Positions 1 to 5,414 of a DNA stretch of 5,414 nt are shown in pieces; position 1 is the stretch's first letter, and the number at the start of each line of letters is the position of its first letter. The stretch is from Armatimonadota bacterium. GTDB taxonomy: Bacteria > Armatimonadota > Zipacnadia > Zipacnadales > UBA11051. The stretch covers positions 3,651 to 9,064 of the forward strand of contig DPJP01000277.1 in the NCBI GenBank assembly GCA_003542955.1. The letters are read 5' to 3'. Below the pieces are notes generated by a model, which worked only from the letters and a program-made list of their open reading frames with translations, was not told the DNA's origin and searched no databases. The position numbers and the translations under genes are program-made.

Positions 1-135
1 CGCCGCCGGACTGAACTGCCACTCCCGCGTGGCCCCATAGTCGAGTGTTGTCTCCGCATCAATGAGCGGCGCGATCTGCGCATGCGCCGAGACGGCGAGC
101 AGCGCCCACAGGAGCGCCCAGACCGTATGCTTCAT
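1..135 (-). CDS. N-terminus of a secreted protein of unknown function (cut by the window edge)
   Basis: Only the first 45 codons are in the window and the frame is open to the left edge. The start is the ATG at 133-135, preceded by GGAGGAGGT at 143-151 with seven bases between, a near-perfect Shine-Dalgarno sequence. The protein opens with MKHTVWALLWALLAVSAHAQ, a textbook signal peptide: one positive residue, a hydrophobic core at about 4-16 and a probable signal peptidase I site AHA|Q after residue 19. The mature part begins IAPLIDAETTLDYGATREWQ and has no further hydrophobic stretch in view. There is no cysteine at the cleavage site, so it is not a lipoprotein. The gene starts 24 bases after the stop of the membrane-protein gene and is probably co-transcribed with it. 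I do not recognise the family; too little is visible to assign one. Confidence is high that it is a real exported protein. Confidence 0.8.
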   Translation of the reverse strand, partial: MKHTVWALLWALLAVSAHAQIAPLIDAETTLDYGATREWQFSPAA

Positions 136-142
136 GGCGCGT

Positions 143-151
143 ACCTCCTCC
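143..151 (-). promoter_or_regulatory. Strong ribosome binding site of the secreted-protein gene
   Basis: GGAGGAGGT on the minus strand, seven bases before the ATG at 133-135 and within the 24-base gap after the preceding stop codon. It is among the strongest anti-Shine-Dalgarno matches in the window and fixes the start of the short left-edge gene. Confidence 0.8.
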
Positions 152-159
152 ACTTGGGG

Positions 160-2151
160 CTAGAAGTAACTCAGCGGGTCGGCCAGCCCCCGCCATTCCT
201 CTGTCATGAACAGCGACACAATCTGCCAGACGACACTGATCGAGAATATCTGCCCCACCACCAGGCCGATGAACAGCGGCACCAGGGCGTTGTACAGCCG
301 CATCCCTCCGAGACGCAGCAGCACCCACTTGACCGCCCAGGAGGTCAGGAACGGCCCCCAGTACGCGTAGCCGTAGGGCGTCGTCATCACGTACCCGAGG
401 GGGTGGAGCGGGAAGCGCAGCCATCGAGTGCGAACGAAGACCAGGATCAGCGTCAGGGCGAACGCTCCCAGTGTAAACCCATTGCGGTTCCAGTCCCTGG
501 GCAGGTGGTTGCCGTCAATGACGCTGCTGACCTCCCGGAGTTCCGCGAGCGTAATACTGACGCCATACCCGCCGGAGACGCCGGTCGCGGTGCCGAGTGT
601 GATTCCGCCCCACTGGTAGTGCGCGCCGACAATCGCCCACATCGTCACCACAATGCCCACAATCACAGCCAACGCCATCAGCGCAGTCATGTGGCGGTTG
701 TTCATCTTCGCGTCACTGCTCAGCTTGAGGCCCTCGGCCTGGTAGGTCATCGTCTGCGGATAACTGCTGAAGTGCAGGAAGATGAGGCTCCCGAGCATCG
801 CGACATTCGTGTAGTTGTTGCCGGGGGTGATGGCGCGCGTACCGAGGAAGCTCTTGATCTGGCGGCTCGCCTGCCAGAAGGGCGAAGACGCCGTCGAGGC
901 CACACCCGACTCCGCGCGCCCACGCGTGAAGACCGTAGCGAACAAGATGATCAACGCGAAGAAGACGATCGGGATCCACCACGTCATCCCGGCCGCAACG
1001 TACCATGCGCACAGGAATACGAACCCCAGCAGCGCCCCGACTGCCGCAAACCGATACGAGAAGGGTGACTCGTGGTCTCTGGGCGCGGCGCCCGCAGCCT
1101 CCCAGCCGCCCAGCACGCTCCGCCACACCTTCGCGTAGTACTCTCGGCCCGCCCATGCATAGTAGATCGCAATCGCCACAAACGCCCCTGCCGCCTGCTC
1201 CCAGAAGAACGGAAAGCCGGAGGGGTTCTGCAGCCCCACGAACCGGTAGAAGAGCATCACGCCCTTGATCATGAAGAAGAAGAAGAACATCGAGAAACAC
1301 AGGTCCTGCGGCGCGAAATAGGCCAACCCCACCAATGCCGGGTTGTGGACAAACAGGAAATACGGCTTCAGCCCGTCCCACGGCTTGTCGGTGAAGAACT
1401 TGCCCAGGTCGTAGCCCGGCCCGAGCGTCGGGATCGCCGGATTGGCGGCATGAACCATGATCGACACGAAGTGGATCGTCGTGATCGTGAAGCCGACCCA
1501 CATCAGCGGCTCATGCCAGATCGTCTTCTTCGGCCGAATCCGCTCGGGCGTGAGCGAGGCGACGTAGAGCGGCACCGTGACCAGCGGGAAGGCCAGGCGT
1601 TCATCGTCCACCCAGTGCCGGCGCAGGATCGTGCAGATGCATAGCAGCGTGAACCACACCACGGCGAAGAAGACCGTCCACATCGCCAGCGGGAGCAGCC
1701 ATGGCGTCATGTCGACTGGGCCGGTCGCCCCCTCGTAGAACTGCCGCATCAGCTCCTCATCGTGGGGGATGAACCAGGAGGGGTAGAGGTCGGCAATCTG
1801 CGAGTAGTTGTTGTCCGGGGCGTTGAAGTACTGTGCGGCGGTGTAGACGGGCAGGAATCGCGACACACCGTCGAAGACCCCCGTCGAGACCACACAGAAA
1901 ACGTAGATGTAGAGGAAATCGCGCTTCCCGAGCTTCAACACCCGCTCGACAAGCGGCTCGAGCAGCACCAGCACCACGAGCACCGCGAAGCCCCAGTCGA
2001 TCCCCGCGCCCAGGCGCACCAGGCTGCTGTAGACCAGCAGGCGGATGCCCACAACGCCGATCAGAACGGCCAGGACGAGCGTCCGCAGGCGCAGGGGATG
2101 TCGTGTTTCAGCGACCGCATCGGGTCTGTCGGTGTGGGTGACCTTGTGCAT
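160..2151 (-). CDS. Multi-pass membrane protein, DUF6785/DUF6784 family, function unknown
   Basis: This is a 663-residue, very hydrophobic protein with roughly 12-14 membrane segments (about 22-44, 52-72, 150-175, 218-234, 282-305, 318-335, 368-409, 488-510, 558-575, 598-612 and 622-648). The ATG at 2149-2151 has AGAGGA six bases upstream (2158-2163). Two regions match my memory of the family. GLAYFAPQDLCFSMFFFF (275-292) resembles the conserved 'GFAYL...D..FS' segment of DUF6785. The C-terminus, with FPLHPLGYVM (580-589), a WAVKW helix (605-609), RLGGMRLY (613-620) and PLFIGLVVGQ (625-634), resembles DUF6784. A conserved-looking polar stretch with NNYTNV (445-450), QAEGLKLSSDAK (471-482) and NNRH (484-487) lies before the segment at 488-510. 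The family is sometimes compared with oligopeptide (OPT) transporters, so a transport role is possible but unproven. It lies 93 bases downstream of the lipid A genes and 24 bases upstream of the secreted-protein gene. The family call rests on recall, not on a search. Confidence 0.85.
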   Translation of the reverse strand: MHKVTHTDRPDAVAETRHPLRLRTLVLAVLIGVVGIRLLVYSSLVRLGAGIDWGFAVLVVLVLLEPLVERVLKLGKRDFLYIYVFCVVSTGVFDGVSRFLPVYTAAQYFNAPDNNYSQIADLYPSWFIPHDEELMRQFYEGATGPVDMTPWLLPLAMWTVFFAVVWFTLLCICTILRRHWVDDERLAFPLVTVPLYVASLTPERIRPKKTIWHEPLMWVGFTITTIHFVSIMVHAANPAIPTLGPGYDLGKFFTDKPWDGLKPYFLFVHNPALVGLAYFAPQDLCFSMFFFFFMIKGVMLFYRFVGLQNPSGFPFFWEQAAGAFVAIAIYYAWAGREYYAKVWRSVLGGWEAAGAAPRDHESPFSYRFAAVGALLGFVFLCAWYVAAGMTWWIPIVFFALIILFATVFTRGRAESGVASTASSPFWQASRQIKSFLGTRAITPGNNYTNVAMLGSLIFLHFSSYPQTMTYQAEGLKLSSDAKMNNRHMTALMALAVIVGIVVTMWAIVGAHYQWGGITLGTATGVSGGYGVSITLAELREVSSVIDGNHLPRDWNRNGFTLGAFALTLILVFVRTRWLRFPLHPLGYVMTTPYGYAYWGPFLTSWAVKWVLLRLGGMRLYNALVPLFIGLVVGQIFSISVVWQIVSLFMTEEWRGLADPLSYF

Positions 2152-2244
2152 GCGTGGTCCTCTGCTCAGGGTGATACCAGGTCCGGGCGGTCGTTTCGCC
2201 GCCTGTTGCCGGCGGACCTTGTGGGGCGGCGGCGCCCATCGGGC
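2152..2244 (-). other. 93-base intergenic gap with an interrupted inverted repeat
   Basis: This is the only sizeable gap among the four downstream genes. Plus-strand GGTCCG at 2180-2185 pairs with CGGACC at 2213-2218, and GGCGG at 2186-2190 pairs with CCGCC at 2199-2203. That gives an 11-base-pair stem interrupted on one side by nine bases (2204-2212), with an eight-base loop (2191-2198). No run of T follows on the minus strand (the next bases read TGGTATCACC), so it is not a standard intrinsic terminator. It could attenuate or process the transcript between the lipid A genes and the membrane-protein gene, or be chance in GC-rich DNA. I see no convincing sigma-70 promoter in the gap. The last bases hold the AGAGGA ribosome binding site (2158-2163) of the downstream gene. 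Confidence 0.35.
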
Positions 2245-3162
2245 TCAGCGTGGCTCGCCGGGCATTCGCCAGCGGTCATGCAGCCACAGCCACTGCTCGG
2301 GGTGCGCGAGGATGAAGTCCCCGAGCGCATCGTTGATCATCTGCGTGTTGGTCGCGACATCCGCCTCACGGTCACCGGTGTCGACAAGCTCGAGCGGCGG
2401 GCGCAGCTCAAGCCACCTGCTCCCATCGTCGCGGTAGCCCCCGAAGCCGGGGATGACGGCACAGCCAGTCCGCATGGCCAGCGTGGCGGGCCCGGTGACG
2501 GTCATGGCAGGATGTCCCATGAACTCCGCCACGATCCCTCCCTCGAGCACGCGCTGATCGGGCAGGATGGCCAGCACACCATTGTCGCGCAGCACTCGCA
2601 GCATCTCCCGGGTCGCATCCCGGCCGAGCACCTTCATGCCGTGGCTGGCGCGTGCGGAGTTGATGACCTGCGCCGTGGCGGTGTGAGCCGCGTCCCGCGC
2701 GACGGCGTGCATCGCATACCCCTCCGCGGCCACACGGCAACCGGCCAACTCCCAGGTGCCGATGTGCCCGGTGATCAGCAGAGCCCCTCGGCCACGTTCC
2801 AGCCCCGCCTTCAGATGTTCGAGGCCCTCCACCGGCAGCATCTGCCGCAGCTCGTCCCGGCTCGTCACCGGCAGCCTGAGCAGCTCGAGCAGCCCCAGCG
2901 CGATATTGCGTACGCATCGGTCTGCTATCTCACCCACGCGCGCGTCCCCGAGCGTATCGCCGAAGACGAGTCGGATGTTGCTCTCGGCGATGCGCCGACG
3001 GCGCGGCAGCAGCGACATGATGCTCCGTGAGAGCAGCGTGGCGAGGCGCGGCATCCACCTGCCCGGCAGGCGCCGCACCATCCAGGCCAGCCCGCGCACA
3101 AACCAACTCGTGAGCACGTGCTTGACCCCGCGAATGCTGAATCCGTACGGCTGCGCAGCCAC
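2245..3162 (-). CDS. Lipid A late acyltransferase, LpxL/HtrB family (lysophospholipid acyltransferase superfamily)
   Basis: This 305-residue enzyme is about the size of LpxL/LpxM. It should transfer an acyl chain onto (Kdo)2-lipid IVA or its monoacylated product at the cytoplasmic face of the inner membrane. The catalytic HX4E motif is visible in ITGHIGTWELAG (130-141), with His133 and Glu138. Further family hallmarks are LPDQR (200-204), EFMGHPAMTVTGPATLA (213-229) and a C-terminal PEQWLWLHDRW (288-298). The N-terminus has a weak hydrophobic/amphipathic segment followed by a basic LPRRRR patch (52-57), consistent with membrane association. I chose the GTG at 3160-3162, which overlaps the lpxK stop as TAGTG and has GGGGGAGG at 3170-3177 seven bases upstream. 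A GTG nine codons earlier (3187-3189) lacks a good ribosome binding site. Location directly after waaA and lpxK argues for lipid A rather than another acyl acceptor. LpxL and LpxM cannot be told apart here, so no symbol is given. Confidence 0.92.
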   Translation of the reverse strand: MAAQPYGFSIRGVKHVLTSWFVRGLAWMVRRLPGRWMPRLATLLSRSIMSLLPRRRRIAESNIRLVFGDTLGDARVGEIADRCVRNIALGLLELLRLPVTSRDELRQMLPVEGLEHLKAGLERGRGALLITGHIGTWELAGCRVAAEGYAMHAVARDAAHTATAQVINSARASHGMKVLGRDATREMLRVLRDNGVLAILPDQRVLEGGIVAEFMGHPAMTVTGPATLAMRTGCAVIPGFGGYRDDGSRWLELRPPLELVDTGDREADVATNTQMINDALGDFILAHPEQWLWLHDRWRMPGEPR

Positions 3163-4286
3163 TAACCGCCCTCCCCCGAAATCTCGCACACGCGTTGCAG
3201 AAGCGCCTCGACGGCACCCAGACCGCTGACGACGCTCAACGTCGGCGCCAGAACATACACGTCAATGTCACCCGGCGGCGGCGGCGTCCTGACCGCATCC
3301 TTGGGTGTGGTGAGAACCGCCGCGCCCGTCCGGCGAGCTGCGCCCGAGATGGTCTCCCAGTCCCGAGGGCTGTACGGATGGTGGTCGGGGAACTCGATCC
3401 GAGTCACATTCCGCGCCGTGAGGGCCTCGACCATGTCGAAGAATGACTCGGGGTTCCCGATGCCCGCGAAGGCCACGACCGGCCTGCCCGCGAGCACATT
3501 CGCCCCGACCGTCTGACCGGCCCACGTCGTCAGGCCCGCCGCCAGGTGCGCCGTCTCCGCGAGCCGCGCGTGTGCCGCGTAGCGCGCCGCAACAGCGTGC
3601 AGTCGCGCCACTCGCGCCGGGTCCGCGATATCGGCGTGCGTGATCCAGATGTCGGTGGCGCGACTGAGGTGGCCGTACGGCTCACGCAGGAAGCCGGCGG
3701 GAAACACGTGATCCGCCGCCTCCGGCGTGAAGGCGTCCAGCAGCACGAGATCGATCTGACGTGCCAGCCGATAGTACTGGTAGCCGTCATCGAGGATGGC
3801 CACACGAGCATTCGTCTGCGCGGCCAGCAGTTCGAGCGCCATCTCGCGACGCCTGCAGACCGCAACCGGGCAGCCGGGCAGTTGCCCCGCCAGCAGCCAC
3901 GCCTCGTCCCCTGCCTGCTCGGGCCCGCACAGGAGCGCCTCCCCGTCCGATACCAGGAGCGCCCCGCCGCCGCGACGCTTGTACCCCCGCAACACAATGC
4001 CCGCGGTCACGCCGCGCGCAGACAACTCGCGCGCGAGGTACAGACACGTGGTGGTCTTGCCCGTCCCCCCGACACTGACGTTGCCGACGCTCACCACAGG
4101 CAGGGCTCCGCCGTGAGCCCGCCGCAGGCCCGAGCGGTACAACCAGTGGCTCAGACATACCACGATCAGCCACGGGATTGACAGCAGCCACAGGAGTGGC
4201 AGGAGCAACAGAGCCGGGCCGCGACGCCTGCTCACGGCACGCCGCCACAGAGCCGGAACCCCTCCCTCGGCCCTGCCATGCGGCAT
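3162..4286 (-). CDS. lpxK: Tetraacyldisaccharide 4'-kinase
   Basis: LpxK phosphorylates the 4' position of the tetraacyl disaccharide-1-phosphate to give lipid IVA, using ATP at the inner membrane. The protein has 374 residues, slightly longer than the usual 320-350. A single N-terminal hydrophobic anchor (about 25-49) precedes the P-loop GNVSVGGTGKTTT (68-80). Then come GDEAWLL (126-132), the catalytic-region motif LDDGYQYYRLAR (165-176), LLDAFTPEAADHVFPAGFLR (182-201), FAGIGNPESFF (273-283), EFPDHHPYSPRDW (298-310) and LTTPKDAVR (325-333). All are in family order. The more usual forms of two motifs are DDG-x-QH and TTEKD; here they read DDGYQY and TTPKD. The ATG at 4284-4286 follows the waaA stop by three bases, with GGAAGGTGG at 4297-4305 as a plausible ribosome binding site, so translation is probably coupled. 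No frameshift or truncation is visible. Confidence 0.95.
   Translation of the reverse strand: MPHGRAEGGVPALWRRAVSRRRGPALLLLPLLWLLSIPWLIVVCLSHWLYRSGLRRAHGGALPVVSVGNVSVGGTGKTTTCLYLARELSARGVTAGIVLRGYKRRGGGALLVSDGEALLCGPEQAGDEAWLLAGQLPGCPVAVCRRREMALELLAAQTNARVAILDDGYQYYRLARQIDLVLLDAFTPEAADHVFPAGFLREPYGHLSRATDIWITHADIADPARVARLHAVAARYAAHARLAETAHLAAGLTTWAGQTVGANVLAGRPVVAFAGIGNPESFFDMVEALTARNVTRIEFPDHHPYSPRDWETISGAARRTGAAVLTTPKDAVRTPPPPGDIDVYVLAPTLSVVSGLGAVEALLQRVCEISGEGG
3170..3177 (-). promoter_or_regulatory. Ribosome binding site that decides the acyltransferase start
   Basis: GGGGGAGG on the minus strand lies inside the last codons of lpxK, seven bases before the GTG at 3160-3162. That GTG overlaps the lpxK TAG by one base, an arrangement typical of translational coupling. 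It supports the shorter 305-residue product over the 314-residue reading from the upstream GTG. Confidence 0.65.
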
Positions 4287-4289
4287 GCC

Positions 4290-5414
4290 CTATGCCCCAC
4301 CTTCCGGCGCCGCGCCCTCGAGAAGCTTCGCCAGTTCATCCGCACACCGCTCCGAAGCCCCGGCGTAGGTGCGGATCCACTCCGGGCCTTCACGCGACAG
4401 CCGTTCACGCAGCGCTCCGTCGGTGAGCATCTCGTGCATCCTCAGGAGCAGCTCCTCGGCGTTGCGCACCTGGTAGGCCACGCCGTCACGCAGAGCCAGT
4501 TCGGTCGTATCGCGGGACTTGTGCGTGTAGGGGCCGAAGACGACTGCCTTGCCCTGTGCCAGGGGTTGGAGGATATCGTGGCCGCCGATCCTGGCCAGAC
4601 TTCCCCCCACAAACACCACATCCGCGGCGCTATACAGCGAGGCCAGCTCGCCCAACGTGTCAAGCAGCCCGACCCGCGCAACGGCCGACTGCGCAACACC
4701 CGATTCACTCTCTGCCCCGCCGACAACACGCGTGCGGCGGGTCACGTCATAGCCGTACTGGCGGATGAGCGCCTCGATTTCATCGGCGCGCTCCGGGTGC
4801 CTGGGGGCGATGATGAGGTGCAGGTCCAGAAACTCCGTGCGCAGCTGCTGGTAGACCTGCAGTATCTGCTCCTCCTCATCGGCATGGGTGCTCCCCGCCA
4901 ACAGGAGTGGGGCATCGAGGCCGAAGCCGAAGTCGGTGCGCCACTTGTGCGCCCGTGCCTCGCCTGCGTCGGGGTAGCTCTGGTCGAATTTCGAGTTGCC
5001 GGCGAGCCGGACGCGTGATGGGTCGGCTCCAAGCGCCACGAAGCGTTCGGCATCGACCTTCGACTGCGCGCAGATCACGTCAACCGCCGACAGCATCCAT
5101 CTGTAGAGAGCCTTCAGATAGCGCCCGGTGCTCCACGAGCGCCCGGCCAGTCGGGCATTCACCATGGCGACCTTCACGCCTCGCCGATGCGCCTCGGCCA
5201 GCACGTTGGGCCACAGCTCCGTCTCCACCATCACGAACAGGGATGGATTGAGTTGCGAGAACACGCGCTGCACCACAAAGGGGACGTCAAAGGGGAAGAA
5301 GATGATGCCGACTTCATGCCGCGAGCGAAGCTGCTCCGCCCGTCGACGACCCGTCGGCGTAATCGTGCTGACCACGACGCGGGCGAGCGGCTCTCGCAAG
5401 GTGAAGGCCGCGAT
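4290..5414 (-). CDS. waaA: 3-deoxy-D-manno-octulosonic acid (Kdo) transferase, 5' end outside the window
   Basis: WaaA (KdtA) adds Kdo from CMP-Kdo to lipid IVA at the inner membrane. The window holds 374 residues and the stop. The frame is open to the right edge (first residues IAAFTLREPLA), so the TTG at 5397-5399 is internal, not the start. By comparison with E. coli WaaA, about 50-70 N-terminal residues are missing, including the membrane anchor and the SVGE motif with the catalytic base. Visible family features, numbered from the first visible residue, are STITPTG (16-22), METELWPN-like VETELWPN (63-70), NARLAGRS (86-93), AGNSKFD (138-144), AGSTHADEE (173-181), APRHPER (203-209), LLDTLGELASLYSAADVVFV (250-269) and GGSLARIGGHDILQP (270-284). 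The last motif normally ends in LEP; here the Glu is Gln283. Kdo mono- versus multi-functionality cannot be judged. First gene visible of the lipid A cluster; any promoter is off-window. Confidence 0.95.
   Translation of the reverse strand: MAAFTLREPLARVVVSTITPTGRRRAEQLRSRHEVGIIFFPFDVPFVVQRVFSQLNPSLFVMVETELWPNVLAEAHRRGVKVAMVNARLAGRSWSTGRYLKALYRWMLSAVDVICAQSKVDAERFVALGADPSRVRLAGNSKFDQSYPDAGEARAHKWRTDFGFGLDAPLLLAGSTHADEEEQILQVYQQLRTEFLDLHLIIAPRHPERADEIEALIRQYGYDVTRRTRVVGGAESESGVAQSAVARVGLLDTLGELASLYSAADVVFVGGSLARIGGHDILQPLAQGKAVVFGPYTHKSRDTTELALRDGVAYQVRNAEELLLRMHEMLTDGALRERLSREGPEWIRTYAGASERCADELAKLLEGAAPEGGA

Noticed and set aside
82..1068. Plus-strand open frame of 328 codons opposite the membrane-protein gene
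   Set aside because: It is low-complexity and charged (many Arg, His, Gln, Glu), shows no motif, and lies fully antisense to a gene with clear family features.
2180..2218. Intrinsic terminator after the acyltransferase gene
   Set aside because: The stem is interrupted and no T-run follows on the minus strand, so only a weak structured-gap call is justified.
1762..3030. Long plus-strand open frame of 422 codons opposite the membrane protein and the acyltransferase
   Set aside because: It runs antisense across two well-supported genes and their gap. Its product is rich in Arg, His, Gln, Asp and Pro with no recognisable domain, the usual appearance of an antisense frame in high-GC DNA.
3546..4181. 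Plus-strand open frame of 211 codons opposite lpxK
   Set aside because: It is antisense to an intact lpxK with all motifs, and its composition is that of a GC-driven shadow frame.
5397..5399. TTG as the start codon of the Kdo transferase
   Set aside because: The frame continues upstream to the window edge with residues (IAAFT) that fit the family alignment. Starting here would remove the membrane anchor and the catalytic SVGE region.

Overview
The window is a high-GC bacterial segment in which every gene I can support lies on the minus strand, so transcription runs from high to low coordinates. In that order it holds the 3' part of a Kdo transferase gene (waaA/kdtA), lpxK, an LpxL/HtrB-type lipid A acyltransferase, a large multi-pass membrane protein of the uncharacterised DUF6785/DUF6784 type, and the first 45 codons of a secreted protein that runs off the left edge. 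I see no tRNA, rRNA, CRISPR array, insertion sequence or plus-strand gene.

Right half (about 2245-5414): the three lipid A genes are packed tightly. Three bases separate the waaA stop from the lpxK ATG. The lpxK stop overlaps a GTG start of the acyltransferase by one base (TAGTG). Together they encode three late steps of Kdo2-lipid A synthesis at the inner membrane: 4'-phosphorylation of the disaccharide (LpxK), Kdo addition (WaaA) and late acylation (LpxL-like). The organism is therefore a diderm with lipid A based LPS, or at least has the late genes for it.

Left half (1-2151): after a 93-base gap, which can fold into an interrupted hairpin, comes the 663-residue membrane protein. The secreted-protein gene follows 24 bases later with a very strong Shine-Dalgarno sequence. 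No function is established for either protein. Their position may be a simple neighbourhood effect or may point to a cell-envelope role.

Lineage: DUF6785/DUF6784 proteins are, from memory, mostly found in Planctomycetota, Armatimonadota, Lentisphaerota and related environmental phyla. Together with high GC and diverged LPS enzymes this suggests one of those groups, but the sequence alone does not settle it. I find no clearly new biological system. The points most worth a second look are the uncharacterised membrane/secreted gene pair behind a lipid A operon and a Glu-to-Gln change in the nucleotide-binding motif of WaaA.
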